A stretch of DNA of 42,394 bases from Paenibacillus alba (GTDB lineage Bacteria; Bacillota; Bacilli; Paenibacillales; NBRC-103111), in NCBI RefSeq assembly GCF_013204855.1, contig NZ_JABMKZ010000002.1, positions 698,788-741,181 of the forward strand. Reading direction: 5' to 3'. Numbering within the stretch: the stretch's first letter is position 1; each line of letters begins with the position of its first letter. A program made the position numbers and the translations under genes. Shown here piece after piece: positions 1 through 8,358 of the stretch. Below the pieces are notes generated by a model. That model did no database searches. It was not told the origin of the DNA and worked only from the letters and a program-made list of their open reading frames with translations.

Positions 1-52
1 CAGTTTGAGGGTTACTTCTCACCAAGTAAAGTCTCCCCCTCGCTTAACTTAC

Positions 53-270
53 AATATTCCTGCAATTATGCATCCTTTTGCTCTTGGTTTAACCCAAAAT
101 CAGTAAATTCCTGCAATTATGCATCCTTTCGAAGCATTTTCCGGACTAAAGGACGAAAAACCGAAAAATTCCTGCACATTTGCAGGAATTCCCGTTTTTC
201 TCGCCGTTTCGCTGAAAAAGCCTGCATTTTCGCAGGTTTCCAAAGGTTCAGCATCCGGGTGAGCAGATCC
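53..270. repeat. Hairpin-rich intergenic repeat, copy 1
   Basis: This is a ~218-bp unit with four short dyads in order: two CCTGCAATTATGCATC-type modules, one CCTGCACATTTGCAGG hairpin and one CTGCATTTTCGCAG hairpin, joined by conserved linkers. It is about 95% identical by eye to positions 324-540 and recurs in diverged form near 16240. Open frames crossing it have low-complexity Cys/Asn/Arg-rich translations and look spurious. Confidence 0.85.
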
Positions 271-323
271 AGCACCCCCAAGGCAAGCCATGCCTCATGC
301 CTTCCGTCCCCGAGACCCTGAGA

Positions 324-540
324 AATATTCCTGCAATTATGCATCTTTTTGCTCTTGGTTTAACCCAAAATCAGTAAATTCCTGCAATTATGCATCCTTT
401 CGAAGCATTTTCCGGACTAAAGGACGAAAAACAGAAAAATTCCTGCACATTTGCAGGAATTCCCGTTTTTCTTGCCGTTTCGCTGAAAAAGCCTGCATTT
501 TCGCAGGTTTTCAAATGTTCAGCATCCGGCAGGCAGATCC
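324..540. repeat. Hairpin-rich intergenic repeat, copy 2
   Basis: This is a direct repeat of 53-270, offset by 271 bp, with only scattered substitutions and the same four dyad modules. It lies about 90 bp past the end of the minus-strand AraC gene, so its hairpins could also act as transcript ends for that gene. That role is an inference, because no clear U-tract is associated. Confidence 0.85.
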
Positions 541-632
541 GGCCTCCCAAGCCCGCCCCAATCTGTACCCCATGCCTCCCGCTCCGGAGCTAAAAATATC
601 TTATCCCTCTACTTCTAACCACCCAGCCCTTT

Positions 633-2939
633 TCAGTCCTCAGCAGACTGCCTAAACGAAGTAGGCGAAACGCCCATCACGCGCTTGAAAGCTCTGCGAA
701 ACGAATGTGAGCTGTTGTATCCGACATGCGTGGCGATTTCATCCACATTGAATTCGTTTCGTTTTAGCAGATCAGCCGCATGATCCATCCTTACTTTTTC
801 CAAATGATCGGATAAATTGGTGCCCGTTACTTCTTTAAACAGCTGGGAAATATACTTCTCTGGACGTTCTACTTTTTCAGCGATTCGATATAAATTTAGA
901 TCTGGGTCCGAATACATCTCAGCGATAAACTCGTTAATTTGTTTCACGGTTTTGATATGGATATCGCTTTTTTTACTCGAAATGACCTCACACATCGCGA
1001 AGATAATATCTGATATTTCTCGGGAAATGATTTCAATCCCATCCTGTGTCTGAATACCAATGATTCGGTCTTTGATTTTCTCAAATAAGGGGGACTCCAT
1101 CAACGCTTTCTGATCCAGCAGCTTCAGCAAGGTGCCCTTCAATTCGCCGATAAATTGATGCTTCATTTCCATCGATAGCTCTCGATTTCGCGTGTTTTGC
1201 TCAATAATGGCTTGGACGATGCGCTCAGCCTCATGGATGTCGCCTGCTCTAATCGTACTGATCAAGCGCAGCTCCACATCAATAGGATAATAATAGGTGT
1301 TGCTCTCAATCTGAGTGTCGCTGAACCAGACGATCCCTTTTCGATTCATATAAACGGCGTATTCCCACGCTTGCCTAGCTTGCTCATAGGAACGGCTGAC
1401 CTCCACAATGGAGGAGAAAGGATCGCTGATTGCTGCTGTAATCGTAATGCGATATTCATTAAAGGCTGATTCAGCCAGCGTATTCATGAGTCCTTCAATA
1501 TCTTCCTTGCGAATTCCCTCTAGTTCATCCTGATCGACAGGCGTGAAAATGGCTACTATGCGATCAGAGCCTACATCTGTCATTTGAACGTTCAACGGAC
1601 TGCCAGATTCCAGCAGAAATTGCTTCAAAATAAGCCTGGCGGCATTAAGCTCGTTCAGAATTTCAACGCTATCCATGCCTGAATAGCCGTTAATTTGCAA
1701 AATACCGGTATAGCCGGCATTCATATTCAAACCCGTATCCGCTTGCGCCGCAGCAGAAATGCTCTCTTCTCTGGATTGAAATTCCCCGGCGATAAGCCGT
1801 TTCAGAAAAGCATCCCGAATGAGCGGAAGCTGGCGATTCAGCTCAGACTCGAGCCGTTTGTTGTTCGTAATAATATGAGAAATATTGCCCTGCAAGAAGT
1901 CATATTCATTACGCCCCAGCGTCGCATCCTTGCCGAACTGCTCTTTCATTACACCCAGCAGCTTCGTGATCGGAGCGGTATGGCGATAGGATAGCAGAAG
2001 CCCTACCAAGAGCCCAATAAGCAGCGCAACGCCCGTTACAGACCAAGTGATGTATTTAATTTTGTTCGCATTCTCCATTAAATTGTGTCTGGGAATGCCT
2101 GCACGATATACCCAACCGGATGATTCGGAACGAATCGTAATGACGAGGTCATCCGCATAAAATTGACTCATTTTCTTTTTATCCAAACGGCTGTCCGAGG
2201 ATAGCTGGTCAATCTCCTGCTGTTTAATGCCCTGCAAACTAAGCGTACGTCCCTGCGCATCGCTAATATACGTCCAACCGCCATCTGGATCCCGCAGTCC
2301 AGAGAGCACGCCATTGATCGTTTGCTCATCGATAACCGTAACCACCATAGCGGGCGATGTATCATTGAAGCTGTCTAATGGGAGCGATTGCATAAAGGTA
2401 ATCACGGACGTTTGCACGCCATTATTGATAAAAGGACTTAGCGGCAGCATCTCACTTCTATGGGTTTTGTCTAAAATACGGCTTTTCCATTCCTCCAATG
2501 ATAAATTGGCATAACGCGAGGTCTGGTAATAATGCTCGGGCCGAAAATAGGCATTTCCCGGTGTGATAATCACGTTAAAATTTCTTAAATAAATGTAAAA
2601 ATGCTTTAAGAAATCATTAGTCTGGCTGTAAGCCTTAATGTCTCTCGTGATTTTCCAGATGCCATACACGTTTGCTTTCTCATCCACTAAGTTTTCGCTC
2701 AACAATAAGCTTAAATCTTGATTTAGAGCCAGCTGCCTTGTAAAGCTCTCCACCTCGGCGATTCGCCGCTCCAAAATCTCTTGACTCTTTTGAAGCTGCG
2801 TCACTTTATTTTCGATGGAAATGGATTGGGTAACTGAAATTGCTGTACGATAGGACATATAACCGGCAATGCTCGGAATGATTAAAATAACGATATAGGA
2901 GATCAAAAATCTCCGAAAAATACGTGAATATTTAGGCAC
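633..2939 (-). CDS. Membrane-anchored AraC-family transcriptional regulator (YesN/AraC-like, one-component)
   Basis: The protein is about 768 residues. It has an N-terminal membrane segment (about residues 10-32), an extracytoplasmic sensor region, a second membrane segment near residue 290, a long cytoplasmic linker and a C-terminal AraC-type double helix-turn-helix in the last ~100 residues (NEFNVDEIATHVGYNSSHSF). This is the usual architecture of membrane-bound AraC regulators found next to CAZyme genes in Paenibacillus. I chose the GTG start at 2939 because GGGAG lies just upstream. A longer in-frame reading to 3125 would overlap the glycosidase gene and has no comparable ribosome site. 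The gene follows the GH95-like gene by 62 bp on the same strand, so the two are probably cotranscribed, and it may sense a saccharide ligand to control that gene. Confidence 0.85.
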   Translation of the reverse strand: MPKYSRIFRRFLISYIVILIIPSIAGYMSYRTAISVTQSISIENKVTQLQKSQEILERRIAEVESFTRQLALNQDLSLLLSENLVDEKANVYGIWKITRDIKAYSQTNDFLKHFYIYLRNFNVIITPGNAYFRPEHYYQTSRYANLSLEEWKSRILDKTHRSEMLPLSPFINNGVQTSVITFMQSLPLDSFNDTSPAMVVTVIDEQTINGVLSGLRDPDGGWTYISDAQGRTLSLQGIKQQEIDQLSSDSRLDKKKMSQFYADDLVITIRSESSGWVYRAGIPRHNLMENANKIKYITWSVTGVALLIGLLVGLLLSYRHTAPITKLLGVMKEQFGKDATLGRNEYDFLQGNISHIITNNKRLESELNRQLPLIRDAFLKRLIAGEFQSREESISAAAQADTGLNMNAGYTGILQINGYSGMDSVEILNELNAARLILKQFLLESGSPLNVQMTDVGSDRIVAIFTPVDQDELEGIRKEDIEGLMNTLAESAFNEYRITITAAISDPFSSIVEVSRSYEQARQAWEYAVYMNRKGIVWFSDTQIESNTYYYPIDVELRLISTIRAGDIHEAERIVQAIIEQNTRNRELSMEMKHQFIGELKGTLLKLLDQKALMESPLFEKIKDRIIGIQTQDGIEIISREISDIIFAMCEVISSKKSDIHIKTVKQINEFIAEMYSDPDLNLYRIAEKVERPEKYISQLFKEVTGTNLSDHLEKVRMDHAADLLKRNEFNVDEIATHVGYNSSHSFRRAFKRVMGVSPTSFRQSAED

Positions 2940-3001
2940 GGCAATTCTCCCTTCCAGAGTGGAAGTTTCGGAAATGCTTTGGATGAATAAGCGGTATTCG
3001 C

Positions 3002-5386
3002 TCAAAATGAATGCTGCGCTCGTATGAACCGAATATGCTCTCCTGGTGTTGTTGGCATCGTGATCATGTGCCCAGATCTTGTTTCTTCTCCGCTTTGGCG
3101 TAAGCACCTCACGCCCTGTTCCCATGGGTTATATATACGAAGCTCAGAGACAGCTTCACTATAAATCTCTATCCACTGGATATCGCCTTGCTGCGCCTCT
3201 GCACTTACAAGAAATCCGCCTACGGCACGCAAGGTAGAGAACTCCGCACGGGTCTGCAGCGACCAGTTGGGAAAAAAGCGCAGTATACCCTTATAGCTTT
3301 GCAGCAAACATTCATTGATAACAGCAGGCAAAGCGAAATTCTCAAACCAGACACCCATTTCTCCCATGTAGCCATACGCTGTCGTATCGGAGTATCTGCC
3401 TCCGGATTGCAGCAATTTGTCCGTACAGGTACCATTGGGCAGCATGCAGTAGGCCACGTGACGCTTAAAGCGGTCCAGATCGAGCTGACCTAAGCGAGCC
3501 CCGGCAAGATGATAAAAAACAAGATCATTGCCGCCTTCATTGCGGTGATTCCGATAGGAATTAACGGCGATCTCATACGTTTCCGGATCCGAATGCAAGC
3601 CATGGTCTTCTCCGGGAAATATCGTCGATACCCCATTAGGGACATTATAGACCACTTCCGGGTCCTCGCTTGGAACAGATACGAATACTTTGCCCCGTTG
3701 CGACTGTGCAACCGGATAGTCTGGGAATTTAAGCAAAACCTCTTCAACTTCAGTCAGTAGTTCCGCCTCATCTTCGATTCGCTCAAGCTCGCTACAAGCT
3801 TGCTTATAGGCATGAAACAGAAATTTCGTTAAAGTCAAATCCACGATGCAGTCGCTGTTCTTTTTGAAGCCAGGCGTTAGCTCGTAAAGCTCCGGCACCA
3901 CGGTCGGGAAAATGTGATAACGGTCATCTCCCCAGGATTCGCCGTGCGCATCCGGCCGTTTCATATAATCCACCATAAACAGAACCGCTTCTTTCATTGG
4001 CCTGAAAGCCCGATCAGCCAAGAACGTTTTGTCCATCGTATATAAATAATGCCACCACAGGCTCTGCACCGTCCATGGGGTTTCGCATATCTCCCATCCC
4101 CAGTGAGGCACTGGATACGGCATTACATTCATCTCAACCGGGTAAGCAGAATGCGGATAGTAAGCACCTCGAAGCCCATAGTAGTCTTTGGCCCATTTCT
4201 GGCTAATAGGCAGGACATGGTCCACCATATTCACGTAAGCCAGATGCTTATCCACATGGTTGCTTGAGAACGCGACCCAAAATGGCTGCTGTGTATTATA
4301 ATTCATATGGTAATCGCCATGCCATTCCGCACTGATCCTACCATAGCTCCAATTGGCAAAAATACCTGGACATGTCGCTTCCGCTTTCACAGAGCAGTGG
4401 AAGAAATATAAATTTCGATACCACATTTGCTCCAGAAACGCATCTTCCAAGGCAACACCCGAACGAGACCAGTAAGCCTGCCAACTTCTTTCGGATTCCG
4501 AAAAAGCGGATTCGCAAGACTGCTTCGTAGGTGAATCGATCGGCTTTACTATTTCGGTAACGGTTGACGCAAGTCCTTCTTCCAATTGGACACAAACGAA
4601 GAAATCAGTTCCACTCCCGAGCCGCAGCTCCAGCTCCTGATCACTTTCCTGAACCGGAATGGCGGCGGAGAGCTTCGCGGATAAGCGAAAGGCGCGGTCT
4701 AGGGAACTATCCGCTGACGCTCCATCTTCTTTATTGGAGTACGGCAAAGTTTGATGAAAGGCAACCTCTTTGCTTGAAATATCAACCAAAGAGCGAAAGC
4801 GGGGAAGTTCTTGCGGCGTGGAAGGGTCAGGTATAAGCTTTAGTCGATTGACAAAGGAAGCTATCGGATCGGTCATACTGCCCTCTTTCATAGCAACCCA
4901 TAGGCGATCAGCATGCTGATCAACAAATACTTGGAGCGAAGCAGGTACCCCATGAACTAGAAAATGAATGTCGCATCGTCCATTGTCGATATGTAAAGTA
5001 TGTCCAAGCACTTCCGTCGTGCGTTGGTCAAAGCCCAGCAGCAAGGAACCGCAGGGCATTGGACGCGGATACGGAAAGCTATAGTTCTCAGCAGCCATAG
5101 CCACGTACTCTTTGTACCAGTTCTCTTCACTTAATGAAGCATAATGCTCAGGGATTTCCTTCAGTCTTTCAAACAAGCTCTCGAATGTGCCCAGTTGATC
5201 TTGGTTTTGCTCCGCAATTCTTATATCCCAAACGTTGTTATGGCCAAAATGAATAAGCACCGAATCGGGGCGGGTCGTAACAACTGCTCCCAATCCTCCA
5301 TTGCCCAGCAATGCCCCTTCAAAGAAGTGAACAGCCGGACGATCGTAAACAATTGCATGCTGACTTGCTTGATGTAACGCATTCAT
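3002..5386 (-). CDS. GH95-like glycoside hydrolase (alpha-L-fucosidase or galactosidase family)
   Basis: The protein is about 794 residues with no signal peptide, so it is likely cytoplasmic. The N-terminal segment GNGGLGAVV (about residues 28-36) is the GH95 hallmark, and the central block with WHGDYHMNYNTQQPFW (about residue 355 onward) matches the N-x-N region that binds substrate in the (alpha/alpha)6 barrel of GH95 enzymes. The family hydrolyses terminal L-fucose or L-galactose-type linkages, and the sequence is divergent enough that the exact sugar is uncertain. I chose the ATG at 5386 because a perfect GGGGGAGG lies just upstream. The in-frame extension to 5500 lacks a ribosome site. 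A cre-like site lies 53-66 nt upstream. The gene sits directly after a broken paralogue and before an AraC regulator on the same strand. Confidence 0.82.
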   Translation of the reverse strand: MNALHQASQHAIVYDRPAVHFFEGALLGNGGLGAVVTTRPDSVLIHFGHNNVWDIRIAEQNQDQLGTFESLFERLKEIPEHYASLSEENWYKEYVAMAAENYSFPYPRPMPCGSLLLGFDQRTTEVLGHTLHIDNGRCDIHFLVHGVPASLQVFVDQHADRLWVAMKEGSMTDPIASFVNRLKLIPDPSTPQELPRFRSLVDISSKEVAFHQTLPYSNKEDGASADSSLDRAFRLSAKLSAAIPVQESDQELELRLGSGTDFFVCVQLEEGLASTVTEIVKPIDSPTKQSCESAFSESERSWQAYWSRSGVALEDAFLEQMWYRNLYFFHCSVKAEATCPGIFANWSYGRISAEWHGDYHMNYNTQQPFWVAFSSNHVDKHLAYVNMVDHVLPISQKWAKDYYGLRGAYYPHSAYPVEMNVMPYPVPHWGWEICETPWTVQSLWWHYLYTMDKTFLADRAFRPMKEAVLFMVDYMKRPDAHGESWGDDRYHIFPTVVPELYELTPGFKKNSDCIVDLTLTKFLFHAYKQACSELERIEDEAELLTEVEEVLLKFPDYPVAQSQRGKVFVSVPSEDPEVVYNVPNGVSTIFPGEDHGLHSDPETYEIAVNSYRNHRNEGGNDLVFYHLAGARLGQLDLDRFKRHVAYCMLPNGTCTDKLLQSGGRYSDTTAYGYMGEMGVWFENFALPAVINECLLQSYKGILRFFPNWSLQTRAEFSTLRAVGGFLVSAEAQQGDIQWIEIYSEAVSELRIYNPWEQGVRCLRQSGEETRSGHMITMPTTPGEHIRFIRAQHSF

Positions 5387-5438
5387 TTCTTTAACCTCCC
5401 CCAAATTACCTAAGAAGCATTCAACCCTATCTCTATAA

Positions 5439-5452
5439 TGATAGCGCTTACT
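5439..5452 (-). promoter_or_regulatory. Candidate catabolite-responsive element (cre)
   Basis: TGATAGCGCTTACT fits the CcpA consensus WTGNAANCGNWNNCW with one mismatch and has the central CG dyad. It is 53-66 nt upstream of the GH95-like start codon, a position compatible with repression by CcpA when preferred sugars are present. Function is inferred from sequence and context only. Confidence 0.5.
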
Positions 5453-5526
5453 TGATACACGCTGATTATATCGACTTTGGTTCATGCCGCCTAGGTACAA
5501 TTGGGGTGCAGAGCATACAAATTTCC

Positions 5527-5927
5527 TTATTTCTGCTCCGTCATTTGCAGCTTGCTATCGAGTTTGTAGGCTATTTGACCGCCATTCATGCTCACGGTAC
5601 CCCCATGTGCGACTACTTTGAATATCCCATGGCTGTGTACACCGCATTCGCCATTGCTATGCATCGTTTCAGTCGCATGAGCTTTGAAAATCAACGAATC
5701 GCCTGAGGCTGTCTCGCTTACCATACGTTCCGTCAACCGTTCGACACCAAGCATAAAAGAAAGAGAGCCAAGCTGCTCGCTCCATAGATGCGAAACGATA
5801 AGGTCATCTGCATGTGAAGCAAACGTTTCCCCCCATAAACAACGGCTCCAAGTCTCCCGTTCCCCAGCGGCAACCCCTGTGACCAATCCTGCGCTGATCT
5901 TGTATACCTAAGCTTCCAGTCATTCAC
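5527..5927 (-). pseudogene. Remnant of a GH95 glycosidase gene (deleted, frameshifted, truncated)
   Basis: From a GTG at 5927 the first frame encodes an ordinary GH95 N terminus with LPLGNGRLGAVVYGG (about residues 19-33). At the GGGGGGAAACG run (about 5825-5835) the homology jumps to another frame that continues with ETFASHADDLIV, then GSLSF and a GGTVSMNGGQ segment. In GH95 enzymes that stretch normally lies roughly 100 residues further on. The reading then ends at 5527, far short of the catalytic domain. I read this as an internal deletion with a frame change plus loss of the 3' two thirds. The intact but diverged GH95-like gene follows immediately downstream. Confidence 0.75.
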
Positions 5928-6088
5928 GCCTGAAGTCCCCTTTCCATCATCATATACTATGTATCGTGTATGATTTTATCTTAACACCGCCTTTTCCTTC
6001 TGTAAAGATGGATGCTCTCTTTTGCAATCGCATACATCTATTGGTTTATTTCTCGGGAAATAATGGGCTTGCGCTTGTCTTTCCGCTA

Positions 6089-6094
6089 TATAAT
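6089..6094 (+). promoter_or_regulatory. Possible -10 element upstream of the cupin-AraC gene
   Basis: There is a perfect TATAAT 57 nt before the start codon at 6151. The best -35 candidate, TTGCGC at 6069-6074, has a short 14-nt spacer, so this is a weak call. The rest of 5928-6150 shows no other clear signal. Confidence 0.3.
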
Positions 6095-6150
6095 CTCGTA
6101 TAGTAAAGAGCAAATGAAGAGAAAGACTAACCATCATGGAGGTGATTTTC

Positions 6151-7074
6151 ATGGACCATACTGAGCTTGAATCTGTTCCAGCCTATGCCATTGACACTTA
6201 TACGAATCATTTTCTTGCCGCTTATCCTGTTCATTGCGAACTTCGTATGGTGCCTTTAGATATGCAGCTTCTTCATTCTCATAACGGGTATGAGTTTTAT
6301 TTTGTCTTCCAAGGATCAGGCTCCTATATAGTAGGAGACATCTTGTATCCCTTGCATGCCGGCACTTTAACGGTTGTGCATCCGAACGTCATTCATCGCC
6401 CTTTTCATGTTCAGGACAAAGAATTCCATCGCTATGTGCTTTCCATTGATGAATCTTATCTCGACAAGCTTCACGCAATATGGCATCCGTCCGATTTATC
6501 GATGCAAAGACTCTTGAAAGCGGTACACCCCGATTCCAGTCATTATTTCTTAACGGTTCAACAGCTCAATCAGCTGCAAACCCTCATGTTCGAATTAGAA
6601 CGTTCCCTGCGGCTTAAAGAACCTCATTTTGAATTAAGTGTTCTAAAAGGAATCTCCGAATTCTTCCTGCTGCTTCTTAGCTTGCAAGGTGATCCTACGT
6701 CCATTCGTCCTGTCAAATCAGAAGATGAGCAAATTGTCGGAGATGTGCTTTCCTATCTAATCACACATCACCAAGAGGAATTGTATATTGATGATCTGCT
6801 TGCCCGTTTCCCAGTATCTCGCTCCCGATTGTTCAACTTATTCAAAGAGACAACAGGGATCACAATCAAGCAGTTTTTAACGGAGTATCGGCTAAATAAA
6901 GCGAAGCGGTTACTAGCTGAAACCGACTTGGCGATAACGGAAATCGCAGCAGCTATAGGCTTCGGCGATATTTCTCATTTTTTTAATGTTTTCAAAAAAG
7001 GGACAACGCTCACGCCAAACCAGTATCGCAAAGAAGCAGTGAAACGCCAACTAGGCAACCCAGCGGATGCCTAG
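6151..7074 (+). CDS. AraC-family regulator with N-terminal cupin sensor
   Basis: The protein is about 307 residues. Residues ~30-95 look like an AraC-type cupin sugar-binding domain (HSHNGYEFYFVFQGSGSY, then PNVIHRPF with metal or ligand-type histidines). The last ~100 residues form the two helix-turn-helix motifs (LYIDDLLARFPVSRSRLFNLF and ITEIAAAIGFGDISHFFNVF). The ATG at 6151 is preceded by GGAGGTGA at optimal distance, whereas the upstream ATG at 6136 overlaps that ribosome site. The gene is transcribed away from the GH95 genes and converges with the GH105 gene, so control of either group is plausible but unproven. Confidence 0.88.
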   Translation: MDHTELESVPAYAIDTYTNHFLAAYPVHCELRMVPLDMQLLHSHNGYEFYFVFQGSGSYIVGDILYPLHAGTLTVVHPNVIHRPFHVQDKEFHRYVLSIDESYLDKLHAIWHPSDLSMQRLLKAVHPDSSHYFLTVQQLNQLQTLMFELERSLRLKEPHFELSVLKGISEFFLLLLSLQGDPTSIRPVKSEDEQIVGDVLSYLITHHQEELYIDDLLARFPVSRSRLFNLFKETTGITIKQFLTEYRLNKAKRLLAETDLAITEIAAAIGFGDISHFFNVFKKGTTLTPNQYRKEAVKRQLGNPADA

Positions 7075-7077
7075 TTG
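7048..7077 (+). terminator. Stem-loop at the end of the cupin-AraC gene
   Basis: A 10-bp perfect inverted repeat (CAACTAGGCA with TGCCTAGTTG, 10-nt loop) overlaps the stop codon. There is no U-tract after it, so it may stabilise the 3' end or terminate weakly between the two convergent genes. Confidence 0.4.
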
Positions 7078-7128
7078 CCTGATTCTAACCTTAATTAAGC
7101 TTCTCCGACTTGAAGCATTACGAGCCAA

Positions 7129-8193
7129 TCAGCGTTGCGTTTGAGGACTTCCTGCCTTTTGCTTTCTTAGCGACTCGGACAGCAGCATGAGCGCCAGCCC
7201 TTGCCCGTATAGCGTTGGATAGATGGCAATCTCTTGATAGGCCGCGATACTCTCCATGACGGGTGTTCCCCCGGAGACCCCTCCCACAATTCCATCCTCC
7301 GATATATAGGAAGACACGGCTTGCACGACCCTCTGGGCAGCGGCATCATACCGCGCATGGTTCTCAATCAAACCGATATCCATCGCTTTCCATATCCCGT
7401 AGCCGATCCCTGCGCTTCCCGATACTTCGTGATAGAACGCCGGTTGATCCATCACCGTGCTCCATAAGCCATCAGCTTGCTGAAAGGAAAGAAGACCGGC
7501 AATCAATCGGGAATAACGTTCCTGCAGCTCACTTGGGATTGGAATGAGCGGAGAAATCTGTTCCACGATCAAAGGAACCGCTGCTGCTATCCAGCCATTC
7601 GCTCTTGTCCAGCGCGCAGCCGACATATGATCGCCAGAATTGCAGTTCCAGCCATGAAACAACACACCTGTCTGCTCATCCTGAAGCACTCGAAGGTGAA
7701 TGAGCACTTGCTGCAGCGCTTCTTCCGCATATTTCGTGCTGCCTTCCAGCGCTGCAGTGCGCGCCAGAAACAATACCGCCATAAAGATCGTATCCGCCCA
7801 TACTTGCTCAGCGAACTCGGCATTTTCGGTTACCGTGTGCTCGAACGCAAGTTCGCGCGTCCGCGGCGCCTCGGATACCATCCACTCCGCAACCCGGAGT
7901 GACTCATTGCGAAACCATGGCTCATTCGTCAAGCGATAAAGCTTAGGGAAAATGGCAAAAGGTGCAACTGAATTAATGACCGTGTTCCCCACAGCTTTCT
8001 TCTTATTCTTCTCAACCCAGCTCAGAAGATAATCCAGAACTTCCGGTTGCTGAACAGCCTCATAATACGACAGCAAAGCGATTACACCTACACCAGGCAC
8101 CCAATCCCAGTGATCGATATCCATTCCCCATTCTCCGCTGTGATCCTTCAGCATTTCTTTCCATACGTTTTCTGCGACTTTCTCCATCGTCAT
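7129..8193 (-). CDS. GH105 unsaturated rhamnogalacturonyl hydrolase (YteR/YesR-like)
   Basis: The protein is about 354 residues, normal for GH105, with no signal peptide, so it should act in the cytoplasm. These enzymes remove the unsaturated galacturonate from oligosaccharides left by pectate or rhamnogalacturonan lyases, using a catalytic Asp. Visible family features are WDWVPGVG near residue 30, the Asp in QVWADTIFM (about residue 134, equivalent to YteR Asp143), ARWTRANGW and the C-terminal YPTLYGQGLALML. I chose the ATG at 8193 because GAGGAG lies at good spacing; the track extension to 8226 has none. The gene supports a pectin-degradation theme with the neighbouring GH95-like and GH51 genes. 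Confidence 0.85.
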   Translation of the reverse strand: MTMEKVAENVWKEMLKDHSGEWGMDIDHWDWVPGVGVIALLSYYEAVQQPEVLDYLLSWVEKNKKKAVGNTVINSVAPFAIFPKLYRLTNEPWFRNESLRVAEWMVSEAPRTRELAFEHTVTENAEFAEQVWADTIFMAVLFLARTAALEGSTKYAEEALQQVLIHLRVLQDEQTGVLFHGWNCNSGDHMSAARWTRANGWIAAAVPLIVEQISPLIPIPSELQERYSRLIAGLLSFQQADGLWSTVMDQPAFYHEVSGSAGIGYGIWKAMDIGLIENHARYDAAAQRVVQAVSSYISEDGIVGGVSGGTPVMESIAAYQEIAIYPTLYGQGLALMLLSESLRKQKAGSPQTQR

Positions 8194-8231
8194 GAAATCA
8201 GCTCCTCTTCGGGTTACATAAGCCATACAAA

Positions 8232-8250
8232 TGATACCTCAACTGTATCA
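8232..8250. promoter_or_regulatory. Inverted repeat upstream of the GH105 gene (possible operator)
   Basis: TGATAC and GTATCA form a perfect 6-bp dyad with a 7-nt spacer, 39-57 nt upstream of the GH105 start. No convincing -35/-10 pair was found next to it. An operator role is a guess from position. Confidence 0.25.
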
Positions 8251-8358
8251 CCGATGTATCTGAAGAAGCTTGGGGTTCCCTCTTAAAAACATGGGGAAAA
8301 GTCCAGATTGATCACGCAATGACACTGTGAATCATGCCAATGAAGCCTGTCAAAAAAC

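Noticed and set aside
1..600. CRISPR array
   Set aside because: The repeated units are long and internally palindromic, and the linkers are repeated too, so there are no unique spacers. No cas genes are present.
100..655. Short ORFs of 60-120 residues over the left repeat
   Set aside because: They coincide with the hairpin repeats, have Cys/Asn/Arg-rich translations repeated between copies and lack ribosome sites.
3002..3125. Extended N terminus of the membrane AraC regulator
   Set aside because: It would overlap the GH95-like gene and lacks a ribosome site; the GTG at 2939 with GGGAG is better.
6513..6526. cre-like TGAAAGCGGTACAC
   Set aside because: It lies well inside the cupin-AraC coding region and is imperfect; no promoter is near.
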